64,000 nucleotides of DNA from Streptomonospora sp. PA3 (GCF_009728995.1 NZ_VTZW01000008.1:1-64000); one strand, 5' to 3'; counted from the stretch's first letter, positions 46,431 to 56,129 are shown. Notes: generated by a model not told the origin, from the sequence alone. Translations and numbers: made by a program.

Positions 46431-47339
46431 ATGTCCGACTCGCCACCGCCCCCGGCGGACCTGGATCTGCGGCTGGTGCGGTGCTTCACCGTCGTCGCCG
46501 AGCACCTGCACTTCGGCCGGGCGGCCGCCGCCCTGCACACGACGCAGTCGTCGCTGAGCCGGCAGATCGGCAGCCTCGAGCACCGGCTGGGCGCGCGCCT
46601 ACTGGACCGCACGCCCCAGGGCAGCCGGCTCACCGAGGCCGGCAAGGTCTTCCTCCCACTCGCCGAGTCGCTGCTGCGCTCGGCTGACCGGGCCGCCGCG
46701 CGCACTCGGGCGGCGGCCCGGCCCAGCGGCATCACCGTCGGCTACGCCGCGAACCTGATCGTCACGCCGGCGGTGCGCGAACTCCGGCGCCGCCATCCCG
46801 ACGCCGACGTGCGCACCCGGCACCTGGGTTGGAGCGAAGTGTCGGCGGCGCTGCTCGAATACCGCGTGGACGCCGCGGTGGCCAGACTGCCGTTCCCCAC
46901 GGACGGCTTGGCCGTAGTGGTCCTCTACGACGAGCCCCGCGAGCTGCTGGTACCTCTCGACCACCGCCTGGCGGGCAAGGAGTCCGTCACCCTCGACGAC
47001 ATCGCCGACGAGCCCCTGCCGCGGGCGCCCGACCCCGAATGGGACGCCTTCTGGCGGATCGACCCCCGGCCCGACGGCAGCCGCGCCCCGGACGGCCCTC
47101 TCATGGCTTCCGTGGAGGACAAGTTCGAGCTGGTCGCCGGCGGCCAGGCGGTGGCCGTCGTCCCGATCTGCTCGGGGATCACCGGCCTGCGCCCCGACCT
47201 CACCACCGTCCCGCTGGAGGGCGTCGAACCGAGCCACGTCGCCCTGGCCACGCGCGCGGGCGACACCAACCGCCTCGTCGCGGCGTTCCGCAAGGCCGCC
47301 CAGGCCCACCTCACCGCTCCCCCGGCCGCGTCACCGTGA
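46431..47339 (+). CDS. LysR-family transcriptional regulator
   Basis: Encodes 302 residues. The N-terminal helix-turn-helix is DLRLVRCFTVVAEHLHFGRA, then TTQSSLSRQIGSLEHRLGAR, followed by the linker helix and a periplasmic-binding-like effector domain. It is divergent from the epimerase gene (45341-46222), the standard LysR arrangement, and the 208-bp gap should hold its binding site. The NPR-4 array follows shortly after the stop. Confidence 0.92.
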   Translation: MSDSPPPPADLDLRLVRCFTVVAEHLHFGRAAAALHTTQSSLSRQIGSLEHRLGARLLDRTPQGSRLTEAGKVFLPLAESLLRSADRAAARTRAAARPSGITVGYAANLIVTPAVRELRRRHPDADVRTRHLGWSEVSAALLEYRVDAAVARLPFPTDGLAVVVLYDEPRELLVPLDHRLAGKESVTLDDIADEPLPRAPDPEWDAFWRIDPRPDGSRAPDGPLMASVEDKFELVAGGQAVAVVPICSGITGLRPDLTTVPLEGVEPSHVALATRAGDTNRLVAAFRKAAQAHLTAPPAASP

Positions 47340-47357
47340 GACCGGCCGGGCCGACGT

Positions 47358-48368
47358 TCCAGGAACCCTCCGGTCGCCAAGACCGAGGAACCCACCGGGA
47401 ACCGCAAGGAAGCCGCCGCCACCGAGGCTGCGGCAATGGGCGCGCCTCGCGAAGCGCAGCCGCAGCTTGCCGCCGAACGCACGCGGTCCCCGCCAGATAG
47501 AGCCGCACCACCGATGGCGGGCCTCCAGCGCAAAAGTGCACCGTGCGCTCGGCGGCAAGCCGGCGCACAGCGCTTCGCGCATCACAGCCCCATTGCCGCA
47601 ACCTCTGTGGCAACTGACCCCGAATGGTTACCGGTGGGCGCCTCCCGGTCGCCAGGGCCCAGGAACCCACCGGGAACCGCAGGGAAGCCGCCACCACCGA
47701 GGCTGCGGCAATGGGCGCGCCCCGCGAAGCGCAGCCGCAGCTTGCCGCCGAACGCACGCGCTCCCCGCCAGATAGAGCCGCACCACCGATGGCGGGCCTC
47801 CAGCGCAAAAGTGCACCGTGCGCTCGGCGGCAAGCCGGCGCACAGCGCTTCGCACACCACAGCCCCATTGCCGCAACCTCTGTGGCAACTGACCCCGAAT
47901 GGTTACCGGTGGGTGCCTCCCGGTCGCCAAGACCGAGGAACTCACCGGGAACCGCAAGGAAGCCGCCACCACCGAGGCTGCGGCAATGGGCGCGCTTCGC
48001 GTAGCGCGGTCGCAGCTTGCCGCCGAGCGCACGCGGAACTTACCGGGCGGAGCCGTGCCACCGATGGCGAGCCACTGATGCGAAGGTGCACCTCCGCTCG
48101 GCGGCAAGCCGGCTCTGAATAGGTACGTGGCGCGCAGCGCCTCCGTTAGGGGCGGTGGCGGGTGACGGGCACGATGAGCTCGCGGCGCGCAGCGCCTCCG
48201 TTAGGGGCGGTGGCGGGTGACGGGCACGATGAGCTCGCGGCGCGCAGCGCCTCCGTTAGGGGCGGTGGCGGGTGACGGGCACGATGAGCTCGCGGCGCGC
48301 AGCGCCTCCGTTAGGGGCGGTGGCGGGTGACGGGCGGGATTCGCGCATCACAGCCCCATTGCCGTCGA
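47358..48368. repeat. Nested-palindrome repeat array NPR-4 (three units plus minisatellite)
   Basis: Three tandem units with an exact period of 275 bp: GAGGCTGCGGCAATGGGCGC starts at 47424, 47699 and 47974. Units 1 and 2 each carry GCTTGCCGCCGAACGC, its complement GTGCGCTCGGCGGCAAGC, and the right arm CCCCATTGCCGCAACCTCTG. The third unit is interrupted by a 55-bp minisatellite (48131-48337) before its right arm at about 48353. The array sits between convergent genes LysR and coaE. Confidence 0.9.
48131..48337. repeat. 55-bp minisatellite inside NPR-4
   Basis: Near-identical copies start at 48131, 48186, 48241 and 48296, each beginning CGCGCAGCGCCTCCGTTAGG; the fourth is cut short at GTGACGGGC. 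NPR-6 has a single similar module (GCGCCTCCGTTGGGGCGGTG), so this is an expansion of one repeat segment. There are no spacers, so it is not CRISPR. Confidence 0.95.
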
Positions 48369-48497
48369 CGATCTCCCCCCCCGGTAGCCCTCGGGAGGAT
48401 CGAGCTTGTCGGCGACCGCCGCGAGGGCGTCGGCGATGTCGTCGGGGACGGCGTCGGCGAAGCGGCGGGAGGCCTCCGCCGCGGTCATCGTGCGCAT
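48348..48497 (-). pseudogene. Fragment resembling the N-terminus of a Phd/YefM-type antitoxin
   Basis: A minus-strand frame from ATG 48497 starts MRTMTAAEASRRF, like the N-terminus of prevent-host-death antitoxins, then continues as ADKLDPPEGYRGG and runs into NPR-4 sequence, where it stops after 49 codons. Typical antitoxins have about 80-90 residues. There is no ribosome site (it could be leaderless) and no toxin gene next to it. Possibly truncated by the repeat. Confidence 0.35.
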
Positions 48498-48537
48498 GCT
48501 CGAAGTATTCCGGACCCTCGCCGCCGCCGGGGGCACT

Positions 48538-49131
48538 TCACGCCCGCTTGCGCAGTTGCTCCCAGACCTCGGCGACCTTGGCGTCCAGCTCCTCGGGGGT
48601 GCCGGAGTTGTCGATGACGATGTCGGCGGCGGCGCAGCGCTGGGCGCGGGTGGCCTGGGCGCGGATGCGGGCACGGACCTGGTCCTCGGGCATGCCGCGG
48701 TCGCGCACCACGCGCGCCACCTGCTCCTCCTCGCCGACGTCGACCACCACGACCACGTCGTAGAGCCCGCCGAGGTCGTTCTCCACCAGCAGCGGCACGT
48801 CGTAGACGACCACCGCGTCGGCCGAGGCCCGCGCCATCAGCTCCTCGGTGCGCTTGCCCACGCGCGGGTGGACGATCGCGTTGAGCTTGGCCAGCCGCGC
48901 GGAGTCGGAGAAGACGATCTCCCCCAGTCGGGGCCGGTCCAGCCGGCCGTCGTCGGTCAGCACCTCGGTGCCGAACTCGGCGACGATCTCCTCCAGGCCG
49001 GACGTGCCCGGCTCCACCACCTCGCGGGCGATCCGGTCGGCGTCGATGATCAGGGCGCCGTGGTCGGCCAACCGCCGGGCCACCGCGCTCTTGCCGGATC
49101 CGATCCCTCCGGTGAGTCCTACTCGCAGCAT
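48538..49131 (-). CDS. coaE: Dephospho-CoA kinase
   Basis: Encodes 197 residues. The P-loop is [20 protein letters not shown], followed by [16 protein letters not shown] and [20 protein letters not shown], all typical of CoaE, which performs the last step of CoA synthesis. In many actinobacteria CoaE is fused to a GrpB/UPF0157 domain; here it is a single domain. Confidence 0.96.
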   Translation of the reverse strand: MLRVGLTGGIGSGKSAVARRLADHGALIIDADRIAREVVEPGTSGLEEIVAEFGTEVLTDDGRLDRPRLGEIVFSDSARLAKLNAIVHPRVGKRTEELMARASADAVVVYDVPLLVENDLGGLYDVVVVVDVGEEEQVARVVRDRGMPEDQVRARIRAQATRAQRCAAADIVIDNSGTPEELDAKVAEVWEQLRKRA

Positions 49132-49141
49132 GCCGGCGACT

Positions 49142-49657
49142 CTAGAGGGCCGCCGGACGGGCCGCGCGGCCGGGGACCGCCTTGCGCATGTGCACCAGCG
49201 CCAGGTGGTCGGACATGCGCTCGCGGCTGGTCTCGGCGTAGCCCAGGCTCCGGTACAGCCGCAGGTTGGGCTCGCTCTGCTGGCCGGTGAAGACGCGGAG
49301 CTCGGCGAGGTCGGGATGGGCCTCGGCCAGGCGCTCCTCCAGGGCGCGCATCAGCGCGCGGGCGATGCCCCGGCGGCGCTGGTCGGGGGCGACGCAGAGC
49401 CGGTTCACCAGCCCGGTGCCGTCCTCGACCCGGCCGCGCACGGCGCCGACGATCCGGTGCCCGGCGAGGGCCTTGAGCACGCACCCGCCCGATTCGATGC
49501 CGCGCCGGATGTTGTCGAGGGTCTCGGCCAGCGGCAGCACGAACGGATCGCCGTAGAGCTGGGCCTCGTCGACGAACGCCGCCCGTTGCAGCGTCCAGAT
49601 CTCGCCGGCGTCCTCGGCCGCGGCGGCGGCGACGACCGGCTCGGGCGCAGTGCGCAT
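49142..49657 (-). CDS. GNAT-family N-acetyltransferase
   Basis: Encodes 171 residues from ATG 49657 with GGGAGC upstream; another ATG at 49702 lacks a site. The GNAT core reads [39 protein letters not shown] (acetyl-CoA loop) and [20 protein letters not shown]. It lies between rpsA and coaE on the same strand, 10 bp before coaE, so they probably share a transcript. Acceptor unknown. Confidence 0.88.
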   Translation of the reverse strand: MRTAPEPVVAAAAAEDAGEIWTLQRAAFVDEAQLYGDPFVLPLAETLDNIRRGIESGGCVLKALAGHRIVGAVRGRVEDGTGLVNRLCVAPDQRRRGIARALMRALEERLAEAHPDLAELRVFTGQQSEPNLRLYRSLGYAETSRERMSDHLALVHMRKAVPGRAARPAAL

Positions 49658-49706
49658 CGCGGCTCCCGTGGTGGGTTCGGTGGACGCGGCTGCGGCGAGC
49701 ATAGCG

Positions 49707-49738
49707 AAGGGCCGCCCCCGTTGCCGGGAGCGGCCCTT
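49707..49738 (-). terminator. Terminator-like hairpin after rpsA
   Basis: AAGGGCCGC (49707-49715) and GCGGCCCTT (49730-49738) form a perfect 9-bp stem with inner CCCG/CGGG pairing, 33 bp beyond the rpsA stop on the minus strand. No clear T tract follows. Confidence 0.55.
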
Positions 49739-49770
49739 GGCGATTCGCGTGCCGGATCTCCGGCGGGGCC

Positions 49771-51258
49771 TCAGCCCTCGGAGCCGCCCGCCAGCTTCTC
49801 GCGCAGCGCCGCCAGCGCCTCGTCGGAGGCGAGGGCGCCGCCGGTGTCCGCCGGCTCGGCAGCGGGCGCGCTCGGCGCGGCGGGGGCTTCGCCGCCCTCG
49901 TAGGGCGCCTCGGTCCCGGCCTCGGCCTCGGCCGCCTGGGCCTCCTCGACCTGCTTGCGGTGCGCCTCGAAGCGGGCCTGGGCCAGCGCGTACTGGCGCT
50001 CCCACTCGTCGCGCTGGGCCTCGTAGCCCTCGAGCCACTCGCCGCTCTCGGGGTCGAAGCCCTCGGGGTACTTGTAGTTGCCCTGCTCGTCGTAGTCAGC
50101 CGCCATGCCGTAGAGCGTCGGGTCGAAGTCGACCTGGTCGGGCGAGACGCTCTCGTTGGCCTGCTTCAGCGAGAGGCTGATGCGGCGGCGGTCGAGGTCG
50201 ATGTCGATGATCTTGACGAAGATCTCGGTGCCGACCTGGACGACCTGCTCGGGGATCTCCACGTGGCGCTCGGCCAGCTCGGAGATGTGCACCAGGCCCT
50301 CGATGCCCTCCTCGACGCGGACGAACGCGCCGAAGGGGACCAGCTTGGTGACCTTGCCGGGAACGACCTGGCCGATCTGGTGCGTGCGGGCGAACTGCTG
50401 CCAGGGGTCTTCCTGGGTGGCCTTGAGGGACAGGGAGACGCGCTCGCGCTCCATGTCGACGTCGAGGACCTCGACGGTGACCTCCTGGCCGACCTCGACG
50501 ACCTCGCTCGGGTGGTCGATGTGCTTCCAGGACAGCTCCGACACGTGCACCAGGCCGTCGACACCGCCGAGGTCGACGAATGCGCCGAAGTTGACGATGG
50601 AGGACACGACGCCCTTGCGGATCTGGCCCTTCTGCAGGGTGTTCAGGAAGGTCTGGCGGACCTCGGACTGGGTCTGCTCCAGCCAGGCGCGGCGGGAGAG
50701 CACGACGTTGTTGCGGTTCTTGTCGAGCTCGATGATCTTGGCCTCGAGCTCGCGGCCCACGTAGGGCTGGAGGTCGCGCACGCGGCGCATCTCCACCAGC
50801 GAGGCCGGGAGGAAGCCGCGGAGTCCGATGTCGAGGATCAGACCGCCCTTGACGACCTCGATCACCGTACCGGTGACGACGCCGTCCTCCTCCTTGATCT
50901 TCTCGATCGTGCCCCAGGCGCGCTCGTACTGGGCGCGCTTCTTGGACAGGATGAGGCGGCCTTCCTTGTCCTCCTTCTGGAGGACGAGGGCCTCGACGTG
51001 GTCGCCGACGGTCACGACCTCGCCTGGGTCGACGTCGTGCTTGATCGACAGTTCCCGGGACGGGATAACACCCTCGGTCTTGTAGCCGATATCGAGCAAG
51101 ACCTCGTCTCGATCGACCTTCACGATGGTGCCTTCGACAATGTCACCGTCGTTGAAGTACTTGATGGTCTCGTCGATCGCCGCGAGGAAGGCTTCCTCGG
51201 ACCCGATGTCGTTGACCGCTACCTGGGGTGTCGAGGTTACCTCTGTGCTGCTCGTCAT
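49771..51258 (-). CDS. rpsA: Ribosomal protein S1
   Basis: Encodes 495 residues from ATG 51258 with GGAG upstream (the frame extends nine residues further). Four S1 RNA-binding domains are visible: from GDIVEGTIVKVDRDEVLLDI, GTVIEVVKGGLILDIGLRGF, KGVVSSIVNFGAFVDLGG and GKVTKLVPFGAFVRVEEG. A 120-residue acidic tail follows, as in actinobacteria. S1 brings mRNA to the 30S subunit. The gene has its own 430-bp upstream region. Confidence 0.97.
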   Translation of the reverse strand: MTSSTEVTSTPQVAVNDIGSEEAFLAAIDETIKYFNDGDIVEGTIVKVDRDEVLLDIGYKTEGVIPSRELSIKHDVDPGEVVTVGDHVEALVLQKEDKEGRLILSKKRAQYERAWGTIEKIKEEDGVVTGTVIEVVKGGLILDIGLRGFLPASLVEMRRVRDLQPYVGRELEAKIIELDKNRNNVVLSRRAWLEQTQSEVRQTFLNTLQKGQIRKGVVSSIVNFGAFVDLGGVDGLVHVSELSWKHIDHPSEVVEVGQEVTVEVLDVDMERERVSLSLKATQEDPWQQFARTHQIGQVVPGKVTKLVPFGAFVRVEEGIEGLVHISELAERHVEIPEQVVQVGTEIFVKIIDIDLDRRRISLSLKQANESVSPDQVDFDPTLYGMAADYDEQGNYKYPEGFDPESGEWLEGYEAQRDEWERQYALAQARFEAHRKQVEEAQAAEAEAGTEAPYEGGEAPAAPSAPAAEPADTGGALASDEALAALREKLAGGSEG

Positions 51259-51688
51259 GTGTGGGTGGACTCCGGATACGGACATTGGCAGAATAGGCGC
51301 GCCGCGGAATCACGCGGCCGAATCACCACCGTCCGAGACGACGTCGGACCCAAGCCGCAGCTTGGGCCGTATCGCGAATCCCAGGGTGCCGACCAGCCGT
51401 AACGCCCCCCGAAGTCCCCGGGGGGTCGAGTCGAGTATGCGATCTGGCTGTCACACCGGCACGATCTCCGAGGTCGAGTTGCGCACGCGAGTCCACAACG
51501 CTCTTGCCACAATATGAGACGCGGCCCTCCAGGTCAATCGGAAGCGGCCCGACATACCGGCTTGAAGCACAACCTGCGCATGGTACTCGGGCGCCCGCGC
51601 GCCCCCTCCGCGGGGGCCGGATCCGGCCGCCGCGCGACACGCCCCGCGCCCGGTGCCCGTCGCCGCCCTGCGGGCGCCCCGGGGCGGA
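51259..51688. other. 430-bp region upstream of rpsA, no gene seen
   Basis: Between the rpsA start and arfB stop. It contains a C6/G6 hairpin at about 51405-51425 (CCCCCC-GAAGTCC-CCGGGG plus two Gs), placed in the likely leader of rpsA, and a less GC-rich tract at 51430-51540 suited to the promoter. S1 is known to regulate its own translation in other bacteria, but nothing here shows it directly. Confidence 0.45.
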
Positions 51689-52141
51689 TCACTCCTCCGC
51701 GCCGCCGCGCCCGCGCATCCGCTTCACCTGCGAACGGCGCTTCTTCGCGGCGATCCTGCGCTCGGTCGCGCCGCGCGTGGGGCGCGTGGGCCGCCGCGAC
51801 CGGGGACCGGGGGCGACGGCCCAGGACAGCAGGCCCGCCAGGCGCTCGCGGGCGAGATCGCGGTTGCGGGCCTGGGAGCGGTGCTCCTCGACGGTGACGG
51901 TGAGCACGGTGCCGCTGAGCCGCCCCGACAGCCGCCGCAGAGCGCGCTCGCGCTGCTCGGCGGTCAGCGACTCGGTGGCGGCGACGTCCACAGACAGCGA
52001 GACCCGCGTGTCAGCCGTGTTGGCGTGCTGGCCGCCCGGTCCGCCCGAGCGGGAGAACCGCCAGGCCAGCTCGCCTTCGCGCAACCGGACCGGGGGTCCA
52101 GCGCGCCGCGGGCCGCCGGGCCCGCTCCGGGGTTCGGCCAT
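51689..52141 (-). CDS. arfB: Peptidyl-tRNA hydrolase ArfB (stalled-ribosome rescue)
   Basis: Encodes 150 residues from ATG 52141, with AAGGAGGG upstream. The release-factor GGQ motif lies at about 36-38 (SRSGGPGGQHANTADTRVSL). The basic C-terminal tail (RRIAAKKRRSQVKRMRGRGG) is the part that enters the empty mRNA channel. It frees peptides from ribosomes stalled at mRNA ends. Confidence 0.95.
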   Translation of the reverse strand: MAEPRSGPGGPRRAGPPVRLREGELAWRFSRSGGPGGQHANTADTRVSLSVDVAATESLTAEQRERALRRLSGRLSGTVLTVTVEEHRSQARNRDLARERLAGLLSWAVAPGPRSRRPTRPTRGATERRIAAKKRRSQVKRMRGRGGAEE

Positions 52142-52283
52142 GGCGTGGCCCTCCTTCCCGCTCCGACCGGATGGGACCGGCCGCCGGCGCCGCCGGTCCG
52201 CTCCCTGCTCTGGTGTGCGCCTGCCCGCCGTCGCCGCGGGCGACACGCCTGCGCCGCAGGGGGTGCGGTCGCCCGGTGAGCGC

Positions 52284-55046
52284 CTAGTGCGCGGCGTCGT
52301 GCCAGTCGCGCCCCACGCCCACCGAGACGGCCAGCGGCACCCGGAGATCATAGGCGCCCGCCATCTTCTCCGACACCAGTTTTCGCACGGCGTCGATCTC
52401 GTCGTCGGTGACCTCCAGCACGAGCTCGTCGTGCACCTGCAGCAGCATCCGGGAGCGGTAGCCGCCCTCGCGCAGCCCGGCCTCGACGTCCAGCATGGCG
52501 ACCTTGATGATGTCGGCGGCCGATCCCTGGATGGGCGCGTTGAGCGCCATGCGCTCGGCCATGTCGCGGCGCTGGCGGTTGTCGCTGGTGAGGTCGGGCA
52601 GGTAGCGGCGGCGGCCCAGCATGGTCTCGGTGTAGCCGTCGCGGCGGGCGCGCTCGACCACCGCGCGCAGGTAGTCGCGGACCCCGCCGAACTGGACGAA
52701 GTAGTCGTCCATGAGGGACTTGGCCTCCTTGGGCGTGATCCCCAGCTGCTGGGAGAGGCCGAACTCGCTGAGCCCGTAGGCCAGTCCGTAGTTCATCGCC
52801 TTGATCCGGGCGCGGGCCTCGGGGCCGACCTCGCCGACGCCGATGTCGAAGACCCGCGCGGCGATCTCGGCGTGGAAGTCGTGGCCGGTCTGGAAGGCCT
52901 CGATGAGCGCCGCGTCCTCGGAGAGGTGGGCCATGATCCGCAGCTCGATCTGGCTGTAGTCGGCGGTGAGGAGGTCGCGGTAGCCCTCGCCGACCACGAA
53001 CGCACGGCGGATGCGCCGCCCGGCGTCGGTGCGCACGGGGATGTTCTGCAGGTTGGGCTCGACCGAGCTGAGCCGGCCGGTGGCCGCCACGGTCTGGTTG
53101 TAGGTGGTGTGGATGCGGCCGTCCTCGGCGATGGTCTTGATCAGGCCTTCGACCGTGGTGCGCAGGCGGGTCTGGTCGCGGTGGCGCAGCAGGATGACGG
53201 GCAGCTCGTTGTCGGTGCGCTCGGCCAGCCACGCCAGCGCGTCGGCGTCGGTGGTGTAGCCGGTCTTGATCTTCTTGGTCCTGGGCAGTTCGAGCTCGTC
53301 GAAGAGGATCTGCTGGAGCTGCTTGGGCGAGCCGAGGTTGAACTCGCGGCCCACCACGCGGTGGGCCTCGTCGACCGCCTGGCGCACGGCGGCGGCGAAC
53401 TCCTCCTCCAGCGAGTCGAGGTAGGCGCGGTCGGCGGCGATACCGGTGCGCTCCATGCTCGCCAGCACCCGCAGCAGCGGCAGTTCGAGGTCGCGCAGCA
53501 GGGCGGCTCCGCCGCGCTTGTCGAGGTCCTGGTCGAGCCCCGCGGCGAGGTCGAGGGTGGCGCGGGCGCGCACCGCCAGCTCCGTGCGCTCGGCGGTGCG
53601 GGGATCGTCCGCGCCGTCGCCGGCGATGTCGAGCGAGAGCTGTCCGGAGTCGCTCTGCTGCTCGCCGAGCTCGCGGTTGAGGAAGCGGCGGCACAGGTCG
53701 CCCAGCTCGAACTTGCGCCCGCCCGGCTGCACGAGGTAGGCGGCCAGTGCGGTGTCGCTGGTGAGCCCGCGCAGCTCGAAGCCGTGGGCCCACAGCGCCA
53801 GCAGGGGGCCCTTGGCGTCGTGCAGGGCCTTGGGGCGGTCGGGGTCGGCGAGCCAGGCGGCCAGGGCGGACGTGTCCTCGGCGCCGAGTTCTGCGGGGTC
53901 GACGAACGCGGCGGGCCCGCTCGCGGCGGCGATCGCCAGGCCGGTGATCCGGCCGGTGCCGGCCCCCCAGGAGCCCGCGAGCGCGACGCCGCAGCGGGCG
54001 CCGTCGGCGGCGTGGGCCGCGAGCCAGGCACCGAGTCCGCCGGGTGCGGGCACCGTCAGCTCGACGGTGAACTCCTCCTCGACGGCCTCGGGCGCTCCCT
54101 CGTCGTCGCCGAGCACGGCGAAGAGGCGGTCGCGCAGGGTGGAGGCGAACTCCAGGTTGTCGAAGAGGGCGTGCACGCCGGAGCGGTCGGCGTCGGTGCG
54201 CGTGAGCTCGCCGACGGACCGCTCCAGCTCGACGTCGGGGTCCAGGCGGTTCAGCTGCTGGTTGCGCAGCACCTGGTCGAGGTGGTCGCGGAGGTTCTGG
54301 CCGGCCTTGCCGGTCAGCTCGTCGGCGCGGGCGACCAGCTCCTCCAGCGACCCGTACTTGGTGATCCACTTGGCGGCGGTCTTGGGGCCCACCCCGGGCA
54401 CTCCGGGCAGGTTGTCGGCCTTCTCGCCGACGAGGGCGGCGAGATCGCGGTAGCGCTCGGGCGGCACGCCGTACTTGGACTCGACGGCCTCGGGGGTCAT
54501 GCGGGTGAGCTCGGAGATGCTCCGGCCCGGGTAGAGGACCGTGCAGGTGTCGTCGACGAGCTGGAAGGCGTCGCGGTCGCCGGACGCGATGAGGATCTCC
54601 ATGCCCTCCTCGCGGCCGCGGGCGGTGAGGGTGGCGATGACGTCGTCGGCCTCGTAGCCGGGGGCGGAGACGCTGGTGATGCCCAGCATCTTCAGCAGTT
54701 CCTGGACGAACTCCACCTGGGCGGGGAACTCCGGGGGGGTGTCGGCGCGCCCGGCCTTGTAGTCGGTGTAGATCTCGTCGCGGAACGTGGGGCCGGAGAG
54801 GTCCCAGGCCACCGCGATGTGGGTGGGCTGCTCGTCGCGCAGCAGCTTGATCAGCATCGAGGTGAAGCCGTATACGGCGTTGGTGGACTGGCCCGTGCTG
54901 GTGGTGAACTTCTCGACCGGCAGCGCGAAGAACGCGCGGAAGGCCATGGAGTGCCCGTCCAGCAGGAGCAGCCGCCCGCACTCGGGCGGCGCCTGCTGCG
55001 CCGGGGAGGTGCCGTTCTGTCCGGGGGTCTGCTGTGTCGTCGCCAC
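52284..55046 (-). CDS. polA: DNA polymerase I
   Basis: Encodes 920 residues. The 5'-nuclease domain covers about residues 25-320 (LLLLDGHSMAFRAFFALPVE, GYEADDVIATLTA, GVPGVGPKTAAKWI). The middle 3'-5' exonuclease-like domain seems to lack the acidic metal ligands, as in other actinobacteria. The polymerase domain has TADYSQIELRIMAHLSEDAA (motif A), the O-helix RIKAMNYGLAYGLSEFGL and LLQVHDELVLEV (motif C). It joins Okazaki fragments and fills repair gaps. Confidence 0.98.
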   Translation of the reverse strand: MATTQQTPGQNGTSPAQQAPPECGRLLLLDGHSMAFRAFFALPVEKFTTSTGQSTNAVYGFTSMLIKLLRDEQPTHIAVAWDLSGPTFRDEIYTDYKAGRADTPPEFPAQVEFVQELLKMLGITSVSAPGYEADDVIATLTARGREEGMEILIASGDRDAFQLVDDTCTVLYPGRSISELTRMTPEAVESKYGVPPERYRDLAALVGEKADNLPGVPGVGPKTAAKWITKYGSLEELVARADELTGKAGQNLRDHLDQVLRNQQLNRLDPDVELERSVGELTRTDADRSGVHALFDNLEFASTLRDRLFAVLGDDEGAPEAVEEEFTVELTVPAPGGLGAWLAAHAADGARCGVALAGSWGAGTGRITGLAIAAASGPAAFVDPAELGAEDTSALAAWLADPDRPKALHDAKGPLLALWAHGFELRGLTSDTALAAYLVQPGGRKFELGDLCRRFLNRELGEQQSDSGQLSLDIAGDGADDPRTAERTELAVRARATLDLAAGLDQDLDKRGGAALLRDLELPLLRVLASMERTGIAADRAYLDSLEEEFAAAVRQAVDEAHRVVGREFNLGSPKQLQQILFDELELPRTKKIKTGYTTDADALAWLAERTDNELPVILLRHRDQTRLRTTVEGLIKTIAEDGRIHTTYNQTVAATGRLSSVEPNLQNIPVRTDAGRRIRRAFVVGEGYRDLLTADYSQIELRIMAHLSEDAALIEAFQTGHDFHAEIAARVFDIGVGEVGPEARARIKAMNYGLAYGLSEFGLSQQLGITPKEAKSLMDDYFVQFGGVRDYLRAVVERARRDGYTETMLGRRRYLPDLTSDNRQRRDMAERMALNAPIQGSAADIIKVAMLDVEAGLREGGYRSRMLLQVHDELVLEVTDDEIDAVRKLVSEKMAGAYDLRVPLAVSVGVGRDWHDAAH

Positions 55047-55239
55047 AGGTGAATCCTAGGATGCCGTGCGGACATTCGCGCGTTGCGGCATACAGGCGGG
55101 CCATCGGTTCCCGCCGGTCGGGGCCGCGGCGGTCCGCAGGGCCGGCACGGCCGGCGGCAGCGACGGGAGGGGCGCGGGGCGCCCGGCGCAGGGCGCCGGA
55201 GGCGCCGGCCCCGGCTTCACACAGGAGGCGGAAGAGAGC

Positions 55240-55656
55240 ATGGCGATCGACGCGGACGGACTGGCCGCGATCACGGGCGGCGGGAACATGGGCGGCACCC
55301 TCGGTGAGCGCCTCGGGCTGGAGATGCTGGAGGCCTCGACCGAGCGGGTGGTCGGGCGGATGCCCGTGGAGGGCAACACCCAGCCCTACGGCCTGCTGCA
55401 CGGGGGCGCCTCCTGCGTGCTGGCCGAGACCCTGGGGTCGGTCGGGTCCATGATCCACGCGGGTGAGGGGCGGATCGCGATGGGCATCGAGATCAACGCG
55501 ACCCACCACCGCAGCGCGACGCAGGGCCACATCACCGGCGTGGCCACCCCGGTGCACCTCGGCCGCACGCTGGCCACCTGGGACATCGTCGTCTCCGACG
55601 ACCAGGGGCGCCGGGTGTGCACGTCGCGGTTGACCTGCGCGCTGCGGGACGCCTGA
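55240..55656 (+). CDS. Hotdog-fold thioesterase (PaaI type)
   Basis: Encodes 138 residues, with GGAGG 14 bases and GAAGAG five bases before ATG 55240. PaaI-type features: MPVEGNTQPYGLLHGGASCV, with the catalytic acid supplied by ETLGSV, and INATHHRSATQGHITGVATP. It should hydrolyse an acyl-CoA thioester. It is divergent from polA, as in other actinomycetes. Confidence 0.9.
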   Translation: MAIDADGLAAITGGGNMGGTLGERLGLEMLEASTERVVGRMPVEGNTQPYGLLHGGASCVLAETLGSVGSMIHAGEGRIAMGIEINATHHRSATQGHITGVATPVHLGRTLATWDIVVSDDQGRRVCTSRLTCALRDA

Positions 55657-56129
55657 GCCGAACCTCCGCACCACCCTGTGTCCGCCCGGGCGCGGGGCGC
55701 GCCGCGACTCGCGCCCGGGCGGACGCGTGTACGCACCCGCCCCCGGGCGGGTCCGCGGCCGCCGGGACCGGCGCGCCGCGGCGGCCGACCCGCTGCCCCC
55801 GCTCGCCGCCCCCACTTCTCACGACCGCCGACCGCAGCGGTGCCGCAGGCATCTCGGCGCCGCGCCGCCGCATACAGGGCGTGGTCACCGAGGGCTATTG
55901 TTACGGCGCGAATCGTGAAAAGCGGCTTTGATCAGCGGATTTCCCTCCGGCGTATGACTACGGAGAGATAACGGCATGAATCCGACTCGGCACCGACATG
56001 AGATCCGATCTACCGGAACGTGAACGCGTGTGATTAAGCTCCGCTAACGCCCGTGGTTAAGCGCGATCACCCTCGCCACGGCCAGGGCGTCCCCCAGCGC
56101 TACCCAGCCGGTTGAACGGAGAGACCTCA
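55657..56129. other. 473-bp region upstream of livJ, no gene seen
   Basis: The first part is GC-rich and featureless. From 55890 to 56070 the sequence is clearly less GC-rich and probably contains the livJ promoter (for example TTGATC at about 55929 and TATGAC 19 bases later) and the paired sites listed separately at 56030-56062. Confidence 0.5.
56030..56062 (+). promoter_or_regulatory. Paired direct repeats upstream of livJ
   Basis: GTGATTAAGC (56030-56039) and GTGGTTAAGC (56053-56062) are 23 bp apart, about two helical turns, 68 bp before the livJ start. The arrangement suits a dimeric activator or repressor, perhaps a nitrogen or amino-acid regulator. Confidence 0.4.

Noticed and set aside
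48131-48337. Possible CRISPR array because of the regular spacing.
   Set aside because: The 55-bp copies are contiguous with no unique spacers, and no cas genes are near.
47311-48368. Apparent proteins of 90-230 residues across NPR-4.
   Set aside because: They are translations of the tandem repeat; several frames are equally long, and none has a start signal.
51504-55052. An 1182-residue plus-strand frame opposite polA.
   Set aside because: Antisense shadow of polA and arfB.
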